A DNA stretch of 64,000 nt from Leptoclinus maculatus. Its lineage: Eukaryota > Chordata > Actinopteri > Perciformes > Stichaeidae. The stretch covers positions 9,343,284-9,407,283 of the forward strand of contig JAVDOI010000019.1 in assembly GCA_032191485.1 (NCBI GenBank). The letters are read 5' to 3'. Of this stretch, positions 38,990 through 49,661 are shown piece after piece. Position 1 is the first letter of the stretch. Every line of letters begins with the position of its first letter. The notes beneath the pieces were generated by a model. It worked only from the letters and a program-made list of their open reading frames with translations, was not told where the DNA came from and ran no database searches. A program made the translations under genes and the position numbers.

Positions 38990-39230
38990 CAAAATCAGGG
39001 ACCATTTTCTATCGTTTATAGGGGGAGGAGTTACATCATATTGACGCATTGGCGTTTTCTGCGTGACGAACCAGGAAATAAAAGTAAACAACGCACAGGA
39101 AGACGAAAGTGTTATGTCGCGTTAGTCGTCCCTTCTCATTCGGAGCCTGTGATGTTTTGTGATTCATAATGCACGAAGGATTTACATCGAGATAAGGACG
39201 GGGAGCCAGTTAGAGACGGGCTGGAAACCG
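38990..39230 (+). promoter_or_regulatory. parp11: Likely parp11 promoter and non-coding first exon
   Basis: A relatively CpG-rich stretch (gcgtgacgaacc, tgtcgcgttagtcgtc, gagacgggctggaaaccg) ends at 39230 with a good donor (ccg/gtaagg). The next acceptor (tttcag, ending 39464) opens the first coding exon. An inverted CCAAT (attgg) occurs near 39050. The transcription start is not determinable. The second SLC6 gene starts about 1.1–1.4 kb away on the other strand, so regulatory sequence may be shared. Confidence 0.5.
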
Positions 39231-39472
39231 GTAAGGCACCCGTTGAGTTGAGAGGAGTCAGGTACGGCAGCCGCTAATGAAAGCTAGCTTGATAAGGCAG
39301 TTTCTGCATTATTTGAATTTGTTTACATGCCCTCGCGACCATGACTTAAAACATGCACTCGAAGTTATGTTTGTGTCACGAATAAAACATCACCGTGGAC
39401 CCCTCCCCCATACCTTAATTTATTCTGCTATTTGCATAAGTGTCTTTTCACTTATTCATTTCAGATTTAGCT

Positions 39473-41640
39473 ATGTTAGCCATCAGGTCGTCAGAGGAGG
39501 AGTCCACTGAGATGGAGGAGATGGACACCTCAGATCCCAAATGGTGCTGGTTCTACTTGGCTGAGTGTGGAGTTTGGCATATGTTTGAGGTAGTTCACAC
39601 ATCACAATACACTTTCGTACTGTCCTTGATCCCTCCCTCTGTGACACCTTGCTCTCTGATTGAGCCAAAAGTCTGCAGGCTTTAATGTCAGTCAAAGGCT
39701 ACTCTGTGCAATGTCACAGACTGGCTCTTCTTTGGTTTAATCAATACAATTCACACGTGGAAAGTAAGTAGAAGAAGTAGTAGTAAGTAAAGGGATTTTT
39801 CAAGACAAAATGACAACCATTTCATTGTTGAAATGTGAGATTTCACTGCTTTTATTGTCCTTACTTTGTGTGCTCTAGGATATTACTAAATCACAATTAA
39901 TCAGTCACTGAAATAGCTGCCAATTAACTTTTTGGCGATAGACCAAATGATAAATCAACTAAATGTTTCAGCTCTCCATTAGAGTAATTAACATTTCTCA
40001 ATCCCCCTGTCAGATTGATCCCAGTGCAGCGTGCTCTGTGACTAGTGCTCAGATTGAGCAGTGCTACAGCAGAAACCAACGAGGTGTCATGGAATTCTAC
40101 ACAGCCAAGTACACCTACAGACTGGACTTCTCAGGTATGGCGATGAGTTAAGTAAAGAGTTAGTTAAAGCTGTATGAAAGACTCTTCATCAGACGGTCGT
40201 CAGGATTAATCCCGTTACAGAAATTGTGCATGAATGCGAGTTCCTGCGGCTCTAATCTTTGTTGCACTCCTCACCAGTGATGCGACAGATAAATGTAACG
40301 ACGGGGAAGCAGCGGCCAATCAAACGCTCCCTCCACTCTGCAACTGGCTTCAGGTAAGATGTGGTGCTCAAACACCACGGAAACTTTTTTTTTTTGTCTT
40401 TAACTGATCCCTTTATCTATCAAGGAAAGGAAAGGATGGGGTTTCTTTCTTCATTGCAACCTTTTCCTTAATGACATTAATGCAAATTGACTTAACTGTA
40501 ACAATGAAATTACTGAACCCTCCCCTCTCTCTTTCACTTCTTCTGACAGGTTTATATGTGATAATCTTGCCTTGCCTGTTCCGTGTCATTGGGAGAGAAT
40601 AAATACTGATGAGCCTTATCAGGTGAGTAAAATAACAGTCCTACTATTGTTGGTATTACTTTGACTGCGTTATCTTGGTGTGACTGTGTTCTTGCAGCTT
40701 ATCCTGCTCGGAAGAGACACCTATGAGTTTAAAGAAGTCGCCAGGCTGTATGAAAGGACTATGGATCATCCAATCAAATCCATCCAGAGGATTCAGAACC
40801 TCGACTTATGGGAATTCTTCTGCAGGTAGACCCTTGTTGTGTTGTTGTGAGTGGACAGCACAATTTTAGTCCTTTTTCCAGCCCCTACAAACAGACAAAG
40901 CTTTTCTTCTGTTGAAATAAATCAACAGAATTAAACACAAATTGAGAGGATCCTCACCTTCCCTGAAACATGAAATAGATTGTGATGCCCTGCTGATAGC
41001 ACACCGAGCCACAAAGTGATGATCAGTACTCTGTGTCGTGTTGTCATTCATTGGTTCTCCCCCCCCAAGGAAGAAAACGCAGTTGCGAAAAGTCAAGCGC
41101 ACATTGGACATTGAGGAGCGAATGCTGTTTCACGGCACAGGACACAGCAACATACAAGCTATATGTACATTTAACTTTGACTGGCGGCTGACAGGAAGCC
41201 ATGGCGATGTCTATGGCAAAGGTAGATCTGTCTGCGTTGTGATTTCACATCGTGAAACAATTTGCCACCGTTTTGCTTTTGTCTGATTTTTAACATTTCA
41301 TTCATTTTTTCCATCTCCTACAGGAAGCTACTTTGCCCGGGATGCCAAATATTCCAGTAAATTCTGTCACACCACAGGGAAGCACAACACCACCCTGCAG
41401 AGACACGGACTCGCCCCACCGATATTTGCGACTGAGCCGCCCTACAAGACCATGTTCCTGGCCAGAGTGCTTGTTGGCGAACACACAGTCGGTCACCCTA
41501 TGTACTGCAGACCGCCGTCCAAGGATGCCAGCTTCACCAACTTTTATGACAGTTGTGTGGACGATGTGGCCAATCCAAAGATTTATGTCATTTTTGACAG
41601 CAATCAGATTTACCCAGAGTATCTGGTTGAGTTCTACTGA
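39473..41640 (+). CDS. parp11: Protein mono-ADP-ribosyltransferase PARP11 (complete, 327 aa)
   Basis: Seven coding exons: 39473–39589, 40014–40134, 40278–40353, 40550–40622, 40698–40825, 41070–41221, 41324–41640; total 984 nt, intron phases 0,1,2,0,2,1. PARP11 attaches single ADP-ribose units to proteins and is linked to nuclear-envelope function and interferon signalling in mammals. The N-terminus has the acidic EEMDTSDPKW stretch. A WWE domain (about 24–100) starts WCWFYLAECGVWHMFE. The catalytic domain (about 130–327) has LFHGT (H193), GSYFARD (Y225) and PKIYVIFD (I309). The resulting H-Y-I triad is that of mono-ADP-ribosylating PARPs, not H-Y-E polymerases. RIQNLDLWEFFCR and NQIYPEYL are strongly PARP11-like. 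Length is close to the mammalian protein. The start follows an acceptor at 39464. Confidence 0.95.
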
Positions 41641-42927
41641 AGCCTAACAAGAAGTTTGTTTTTATAGAGGCTGGATCTCTAAACATGGAAACATTTTGGA
41701 TACAGATGACGGGATGAAAATTGGAAAAAAAAGGAGGCGGCTTAAGGGACATTTGCCTTTTTCTTTCAGTCAGATCCAGTGCCGAACTGGAACATGGGTC
41801 ATCTAAAGTGCCTTTGGGGAAATTGGAAAAACAAGAAGACAAAGACTTCGTGTACAGTTTGTGTACTGTACAGCATATTCTGAGACAGGCCCTTGTGGTT
41901 GGAATGTTTTCCGCGACATAAAAAGGATGAAAATGCTGACTGAAGATCAGTCTTCGTGGCAATTTTGTATTCAATGCATAAATCTGTGCTTGCTTCTTCA
42001 ATATCCGTGCAGTTGTTTAAAATATGAGTGGGACTTGCAGCCTGTAGGTTATAGGTGATGTCCTGCCATCGGCCACAGCCCCTCCTCCACATCCACAGTG
42101 CCACGCATGAGCTTATTTACAAGTCATGTAGACATAATTCCAAATGACGAAACCAAAAAAACGGCAACACGTTCCTGCTCACTCATTCAGTTAGTGACAT
42201 CTGTGTGTACTTAGTACAACGTATTATGTAGGCATGGGTTTTGTTTTTATTCAAAAGAACGCTTCTACCTCTGCATTTTTTTTTTTTTTAAACCATGCAT
42301 CTGTGCACTTTTCCCCCTTTCCATGAAAGGTTTTGTATTCGTGTCACAGTGACATAAAGTTGTGATGTCTTGTTCACTTGTGGTCCTTTTTAGCAATATG
42401 TTTCTGTGTAACTTTGATGACTGTTGACTTCAGTCTTTAAAAGACGTGACAATGGCCGAGGTTGGATTTTTGTATGCGTTGGCAACCAAGTTCATTCCAA
42501 ACCAAAACTAGATCAGCATCACATTTGACTTAAAACCATCCGAGTGTGATGTCACCACCTGCGGACATGTTTCTTTAAGGAATAAGCAGGTTCTCTTTGC
42601 ACCTGGTGTAAATCTTTAAAAAAAAAAAAAAAACTGAATGTAGCCAGCACATGTGTAGTACTGTAATGAAAACTAACCACAAAATGTAATATTGCTTTGC
42701 GCTGTGCATTTGTTGAATCCATTGAATGATTGTGTGTGTTTGAGAAAGGAGAGTAACAAAATGAATCAGAGTATCATATTGGCCACAAGGTGGCGGAACA
42801 GTGCAAGGATGGATCCTAAGCAAACTCTTTGAGGGAAACAAACCGTTTCCAGTCATAACATTAGAGGTGTAGGGTGTATGAAGCTATATGTGTGTGTCTG
42901 TAATTTGCACATCTTACAACTAATAAA
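41641..42927 (+). promoter_or_regulatory. parp11: parp11 3'UTR with poly(A) signal
   Basis: AATAAA at 42922–42927 closes a 1.3-kb AT-rich tail after the stop codon. No other gene is seen here. The tandem duplicate's ATG lies only 266 bases further on. Confidence 0.55.
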
Positions 42928-43192
42928 CTTTTCAGCGTAAGCATATGAAATGACTTATTTTTTTAACACATTTCAGAGGAGATGACTGATACATTATGTT
43001 GTGCTGGTAATGTCTTCCTCTTCAAAGTAAAGAGACGGCCTACTTCAGAGGTGTGGCTATGAAAGGCACCTTATTTGTATATGAAGAACACCAATGTCAA
43101 CTGTAATAGCTACCTGAGCAAGTCAGAGAGAGGAACTAACTTAAACTTATTTGTTTAGCTTTTGTTGTGATATATTAAATTCTGTCGGGACA

Positions 43193-44980
43193 ATGGGGAA
43201 CAATGAAGAAGTGGAACCCATGGACACGTCAGAAACCCCATTGTTTTGGTATTACCTAGGAGACTGTGGAAGGTGGCACAGATTTGAGGTACATTTTTTC
43301 TTAATCTTAAATTTAAAGTCTATCATGATCATCAAATCGATCTGTTACCTTACACACATCTATGTGGAGCAGAATGTCTGAGGTATAACTAAACTTGTGT
43401 TACCTTCTGTCCATCCTGCAGAATCACCCTGATAACCCGCTTAGAAGTGAGGATATGGAAAAATATTTTGGAAGAGACTCAAAAGGGGTGTTTAATGGAT
43501 TGTCATCCGATTGTCACTTCAAGATTGATTTCTCAGGTAGCCTGTCTGACCACATTTTGTGTTTCCTCATTTACTTGTATAGCACTTATTTGACATGACT
43601 TCTATGTTGTTAAACAGCAATGATACGGACTGATGTCATCACAGGAAGGCAAATAAGTGTCCAACGGGGCTACAACATTGAAAGAGGGTAAATGAGATTT
43701 AAAACGCATTAAAATAAAAGATTTACACTCACGACAGTGAGTCACATTCACAGTCAGTTTAGTTTCTCGAGTAATGAAAGTGAAAGTACAATAGAAATGA
43801 CTTCCTCTTTCCACCCACAGTTGCTCCTGCATCAGTGCTCCTTCTGTTCTCTGGGAAAGGGTTGATCCCACTTGTCCGTACCAGGTGACAATGACTGACA
43901 ATAAATGTATTGAAAACTATTGAGTAAAGCCAGTTGTGAGCAAGGAACTATATTAAAATATAACTGGTAACCAAATTTCAAATTTTGTTTCAAGTTGTCT
44001 AAATTACACAAAGACATATTTCTAGCTAACATTAGCATCTTTGTTTGGATTAGGAAAAAAAATATAAAATTAATCTGATAAAAGCATAATTATAAATTCA
44101 CAAATTGTACTTTTTATAAATGTTTTTACTTTCAGTATCTTTATTGAAAATGAAACAGATTCATATATTTTTTAGGCCAAGTATTATGATTTAAATGTGT
44201 ATTTTTGATATATTTCACAGTTAATCCCCCTGAGTGAACTCAGTGCTGAGTATCAGACTGTGGCACATTATGTGAAGACGGATGGGCTGTTGGACAGATC
44301 CATTGTATCAATCAGCAGGATACAGAATATGGATTTATGGGACATGTATTGTGGGTAAGTACAGCTTTGAGTTTGTCTCTCTCCATTCCCTTCATCGTTA
44401 TCTATCTTTGTAATCACAACCTTCTGTTTATTTATGTCAAAGGAAAAAGAAGCAGTTAATGAGAATCAAAGGTGTCGAAGAAATCCAGGAGAAAAAACTC
44501 TTTCATGGGACCGAAATCAAAAATGTTGACACCATTTGCACATATAACTTTGATTTAGGGTTATCTCGACGAGGCGCGTTTGGCAACGGTAAGTTAAATG
44601 ACTGTGCAACATTATACTATATAGAGTGAATGTAGGTGTGAATGTAGGTCTGACTGATCTGACTTCCTTTGTTTTTTTTAGGAATATATTTTGCTAAACA
44701 TGCAGCATTTGCGGACAAGTACAGCAGGAGCAGCACGGATCAATTGCCGCTTTATGGCGGGGAAACACAAGGTTTACCGGGTGAAAAGACTAAAGTCATA
44801 TTTTTGGCTCGGGTTATGGTCGGAAAATCAAGCGTTGGACAAAATGGTTTTCAAAAACCTGATCCTGGAAGTTCCAAAAACTCTCACGACAGCTGTGTGG
44901 ATAATATCACACATCCAACGATTTTTGTTATTTTTAATCCAAATCAAATATATCCAGAGTATTTGATTCAGTACAAATGA
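43193..44980 (+). CDS. PARP11-like mono-ADP-ribosyltransferase, tandem duplicate (complete, 307 aa)
   Basis: Seven coding exons: 43193–43288, 43422–43536, 43618–43687, 43821–43884, 44221–44354, 44443–44588, 44682–44980; 924 nt. Intron phases 0,1,2,0,2,1 match parp11 exactly, which shows tandem duplication. It keeps the acidic leader (VEPMDTSETP), a WWE start (FWYYLGDCGRWHRFE), RIQNMDLWDMYC, LFHGTE (H181), GIYFAKH (Y211) and TIFVIFN (I289), so the H-Y-I triad is intact. It ends NQIYPEYLIQYK. It is much more diverged than parp11: the WWE second half, the linker and the loop after the Tyr differ, and it is 20 residues shorter. An acceptor-like ttgtttag at 43151–43158 precedes the ATG, so a non-coding first exon is likely. 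It looks functional, with no stop, frameshift or lost catalytic residue. Confidence 0.9.
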
Positions 44981-45038
44981 AGTCAAAAGAAGATCTCGAG
45001 CAGCTTTCTCTTGGATCTTAAAACAGAGGAGCTTTATA

Positions 45039-45044
45039 AATAAA
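45039..45044 (+). promoter_or_regulatory. Poly(A) signal of the parp11-like gene
   Basis: AATAAA 59 bases after the stop codon, followed by a T-rich stretch; implies a very short 3'UTR. Confidence 0.6.
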
Positions 45045-45669
45045 TTTATTTTCAGAACCAAACTAAAATCTACATGTGTTTATTCCTGTTCCATTTTATT
45101 ATCATCTGTATTATTACTGGGGATAAAGGGCTTGAAATAGGCACTTACTCACTTACACACTCAGATTACAGTCAGACTGCTAGCATTTGCAGGTGTAGTG
45201 TAGTTGCAGGTGTAGTGTAGACTTTGTTAGGAGCACCTCTAAACTATTGACAAGCACTTTCAACAGGAGCGAGGAAATCGAAACTTAACTCCATCAGGCT
45301 AGAAAACTTGTTGGACTGCTCTCTGCAGGTATCAACACACCCAAATCAGTGTGTTGTACTTTCATAATTAAAGCAAACACCACACACCTGCACTGACGTC
45401 ACTGGCTGCTGCCCAGCTACATCAGTGAAATAAAGAATAGATAGAGAATAAAAAAATATCAGTATTTTTTTCATATCTGACAAGAAGCATGGTGGGTTAC
45501 CAGGCCTGTTTTTTTTCATAAGGGGTGTATTCATTTCCTCCAAGTCTTGAAATGAAACCAACTGTACTGAAGGGAAACTGTCAGCAGAGGTCGCTGTTTA
45601 GAGTCATGGTGAGTCAGCAGCCCATCTGGATTTATTCATCATCATTATTAGTTACCAAACGGTCACAGC

Positions 45670-45780
45670 CAGTGGTTGTATTCAGTGGCCGAAAGTCACT
45701 TGGTACATTTTTAGTACTTTACTTCAGTACAATTTTGAGGTACTTGAACTATACTTGAGTATTCATACTAATTTATACAT
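45670..45780. repeat. Dispersed teleost repeat fragment (TTGAGGTACTTG type)
   Basis: agtactttacttcagtacaa, ttttgaggtacttgaact and acttgagtattcata are the hallmark words of a repeat common in fish. The intact-looking relative lies at 46966–47285. Confidence 0.55.
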
Positions 45781-46957
45781 TCATACTTTATGTGTGCATC
45801 TGGGATAAGTGTCTTGACAACAACCAACGTGTAGTGAAGAGATGTTTGTTCGTATGCCGATACTGATGGAAAATGTTACTCAGCTGTAATTAGACAAGGA
45901 TGACTTGCTTGTATTTTTTCACTCATGCAAAATGAGACTTACTTTATACTAGTTTCTGGAACAGAGACAACTTAGCCCCACCCCCGGTGGTGTGTTCAAC
46001 CCCACAGGCAGGAAGAAGGAGAGGTTATCAACGGGCTTCCTCATTGGCTGTCAGGCTAGTGTGACCAGGGAAATACAGAGACAAGGTGGGGCCAGGTTTA
46101 CAAAAATAAGAGCTCGCTGTTTCTTTCTTACGTTCATGCTCAATTGTAATGAGCTTTATAAGTCTGGACAGAGTGTGAGCAAGCCCAGCATTGACTTGTT
46201 TTGCCCCCCCCCCCCAAGAAAAGTAGTTATTTAATTAATTTCAGAAATATTCCATCAATTTTTTAAGCATGCCCTGAATTTATTTGATGAATTATAGTTT
46301 CATTTACCCAGAACTTTATCTATTTTATAATTATGTCCATGCTCTTGTGTACGTAATTGTATAAAACATGGAAATCACATTACTGTCCATGTGGAATCCA
46401 TTCCACACCATAATGCAATAATTCATTATTATATTACATGGAATATTTGACTGTATTAAAAGATAAGAAAACCCATAAAATTCCAATTACACAATCCCAA
46501 GTGAAATGCACTTACTCGCACATTATTTGTCTTATTGTATCATCATTTAAACAAAAATATTCACAATTTCGTTGGTAACAGCCAGAAAAATAAATCACAC
46601 TCTCTTCTATTTTTATTTTAATAATTTATTCATTTATTTTGGCTCAATATTGTATGGATCCACATGGGTAGGTGGCTGTTTACTGGTATGGTGTTGGTAG
46701 TTTTTGTAGTTGGTGCCGTTTCCCCGAGCCAGGCCATCATCTCTCAGTAAACTATATGAGATGATTTAATTGGTCCTGTGGGCGAGATGGGCAGATTACA
46801 TTATACAGCCAGATAGACCACGTGAATGTTAAGCCATCAAGATGATATCATCTAATCATTATTACATATGTACATCGTTTAAAGCTGTATTTGATGTTGT
46901 AGCTAGCTTGTTGAGTGGGAGCTAACTGCTTTAACACTATAAGCTGCTGGGTAGTGT

Positions 46958-47293
46958 AGTTCATAGTGGTGGAAGAAGTGGTCAGATAGTTAGCTATAAG
47001 CAGCAGTACCACAGTGTAAAAATAGCCTATTACAAGTCCTGCATTCAGACGTTTTATGAGCAAGATATAGACTACTATATATTTATATTTTTTTAGAGAT
47101 GAATTGCCATTTAACTGTAAACCAGCTTTTCACAGTTGCAGCTCTCTGTGGTGGAGGTCATTTTAAGAACCCGTGCTTATACACGTACTGTTGTAGGCTT
47201 TCCTAACCCTCAAAATGTAAATAATAAAGTACAGGTACTTAAAAATGCGTGAGTAAACATGGGCTACATATTTATTTTCCACCACCGTTCATA
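46958..47293. mobile_element. hAT-like non-autonomous element (MITE)
   Basis: Inverted ends gtggtggaa (46966) and ttccaccac (ending 47285) are flanked by agttcata/cgttcata, an 8-bp target duplication with one mismatch. Internal words (ggaagaagtggtcagatag, cagtgtaaaaatagcc, ttacaagtcctgcattcag, tacttaaaaatgcgtgagta) match a family I know from many teleost genomes. No transposase. An 8-bp duplication fits the hAT superfamily. Confidence 0.75.
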
Positions 47294-47334
47294 ATAAAGC
47301 ATCATATTCAAATAAGTCAATGGTTTTGACCCTT

Positions 47335-47376
47335 GGGGGGGGGGGGGGCGTCATGGTTGGGGGGGGGGGGGGGGGG
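47335..47376 (+). repeat. Two long G-runs
   Basis: Fourteen Gs (47335–47348) and eighteen Gs (47359–47376) separated by cgtcatggtt. The strand could fold as a G-quadruplex. Exact lengths are prone to sequencing error. Confidence 0.85.
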
Positions 47377-47710
47377 CGCGGCATGGTTTTCGATTTTTAT
47401 TGGCTTAAAATTATTTCAATCAACTCAAAGAACATATCATTACAATCCCTGGTCATTTCTGCATCTAACACTGTGTCACATGCGAAAATCCGCCAATCAG
47501 AAGGCTCTGTAAGGTTCAAGTGAAGTCTGTAAAAATGAAAATGAACGTAACGTTAATTAACACAATGACAACCACAAAGTCACATATATTAATATTAACA
47601 AAGCATGACAAATCAATCCAGCAAACCTGCAGCGGATCCACGCATTCTACCACACATTCAAATATTATTCATAAAAACCGAAGACTTCTGAAAACCGGCG
47701 TTTCCGTTTC

Positions 47711-47948
47711 CGGCCGGCTTTTTCGCCGGCCGGCTTTTTCGCCGGCCGGCTTTTTCGCCGGCCGGCTTTTTCGCCGGCCGGCTTTTTCGCCGGCCGGCTT
47801 TTTCGCCGGCCGGCTTTTTCGCCGGCCGGCTTTTTCGCCGGCCGGCTTTTTCGCCGGCCGGCTTTTTCGCCGGCCGGCTTTTTCGCCGGCCGGCTTTTTC
47901 GCCGGCCGGCTTTTTCGCCGGCCGGCTTTTTCGCCGGCCGGCTTTTTC
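47711..47948. repeat. 16-bp GC-rich palindromic minisatellite, about 15 copies
   Basis: The unit GCCGGCCGGCTTTTTC repeats head to tail about 14.9 times without visible variation. GCCGGCCGGC is its own reverse complement, so every unit has a 10-bp palindrome, three CpGs and a T5 spacer. Because 16 is not a multiple of three, the array encodes a 16-residue repeat in one long frame on each strand; those frames show no splice or start context. A T-rich tract follows. Confidence 0.97.
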
Positions 47949-49540
47949 TTAATGTTATTATTATTATTTTTTTTTTTTTTATTTATTTCCCTTAACAACA
48001 AGCCGCGGCTGATCCGTCTCTATAGGAGACCATCTCATAATTTTATTTTTCACAACCCAAACGTTAAACGTACTGCTCTGCAATGTCTTTCCTCGTCTCA
48101 GCCCCCTGTGTCATGGTGTGTGGAAACTTGTCAGGCTGGCCATTTGATTGGCTGAGCTGCAAGCCTCTGCTGTTAAGTTTCGTTTCACGATAGTCTTGAG
48201 TCGTTGTGTGTTCAAAAACAAAGCTAGGTCAAAAAATAAATAAACTACACCAAGCAAAACCCTACAAATGTTATAATTTCTTCCATATCTTTCAATTTGA
48301 ACTCGTACTACTCCAACTAAGCTCTGCTGGCAAGTTTCACTTTAGTCACGTGCTCGCCCACTGACCAATCACAGCACACCCTGGACTTCTTGGCAAAGCA
48401 GCACCTGGACGTGTAACGTTGGCGGTGGAGTAGGCCGGCTGGTCTGGGGGTAGCGGCTGCTAACACTCAAGAATATGCCCAACATGTCAAACTAAAGATC
48501 TGATTGGTTGAACACGTCCCCATTCATTTTAAACGGCCGTTTTCAACCTACAAGTAAGCGTGTCTGTTGAACGTTGTGTGCCTGAGTGTAGTATGTTTGC
48601 AGTTAGCATCAAGCTACTTTTGTTTCGCCAGCAACAACAACGCTACTTCCGGTTTGTATTCCTTGAGAATTTAAAGCCTCTTCCTTGAATTAAATGACAA
48701 GAAATGTTGAATTTATGACAAGAACTGCACAGATTATGTTTTTAAGAAATAGGCAGATTCAGTGATGAGTCTAACATATGGGGTTCCTGTGCATAATAAA
48801 TACATTCTTGATTCAGTGTTCTTATTATTACATAACTAAATATGTCCTCACAGATTTATGCTAGCTTCTAGTTTCTAGAAATGTTTGAAACTGGGGCTGT
48901 GAGTTCTTGCAAGTCAATGAGTCAAGTTTGATATCGTCTTAAATATTTACAGCGTGGTGTGCTCAAAGCCTGGCATGTGATTAGAACCTCTTTGAAGTCT
49001 GCTTGATCAGATGATATCAACATGTTGAGTTTGTGAGAAGTCTAATTAGGGGTGTGCGTGTGTTGTGTCATTTAGAGAGAGAGCGCGACACTATTCTTGT
49101 CTGTCTCTAATGAAAACAAGACTAGGTAACAGCACTGGAGAGAAATTACTTCTCTTTTTTTACATTAATTAACATTTTTCAAAGACACAAAAATATCTCA
49201 ATATCTAAAATAGTTCAGGAATAGATTTGAATATGCTGTATTCGATATTTGCGACTGATAATGTGCATCCCTAACAGGGAGTTGGACCTCTCAGACATAC
49301 AGTATATAACAACACTTTTTCTTTGTATTTATTTGTCTGTGATTTACTTTTGGAAAACTTAGGGAATATATTATTTGTTTATGCTTGGACCATAGCTTAT
49401 AAAACATAAAATATGTCCTTATTTGGTGTGACATTTTTTCCTTCATTAATATGCATACAGCTTTGTAACAGGGAAGTAAAGACAGTGTACTTACTGCTGC
49501 TGCTGCTCATGTAGAATAGACCTGTTTCCCCTGCAGAGAT

Positions 49541-49661
49541 TTTTGACCTGTCGTAGCAGGAGAAGCCCAGGTGTAATTAACGACGTTAACGATGACTCCT
49601 GCCTCCCCATCGTTACTGTTATCAATTACACCTGTGGTTTTCCTGCTACGACAGGTCAAAA
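49541..49661. repeat. Hairpin with 54-bp arms and 13-nt loop
   Basis: Left arm 49541–49594 starts TTTTGACCTGTCGTAGCAGG. The right arm, 49608–49661, is its inverse at 46 of 54 positions. Most differences are transitions, giving G·U pairs in RNA on one or other strand. It could be a small foldback MITE or a miRNA-precursor-like hairpin. No target-site duplication is obvious at the edges. Confidence 0.8.

Noticed and set aside
39065..39090. Possible interferon-response element upstream of parp11 (ggaaataaaagtaaac)
   Set aside because: Only loosely like GAAANNGAAA; second half does not fit, so not called.
39010..39230. CpG island call at the parp11 promoter
   Set aside because: CpGs are enriched compared with the surroundings, but the stretch is short and I could not compute the ratio, so it is described only as CpG-richer.
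45961..46240. Open frame at 45992–46234 as a small gene
   Set aside because: No splice signals, no family resemblance, and it ends in a poly-C tract.
47520..48155. 211-codon plus-strand frame and 110-codon Lys/Arg-rich minus-strand frame
   Set aside because: Produced by the 16-bp minisatellite, which has no stop codon in these frames. The flanks show no coding character or family resemblance.
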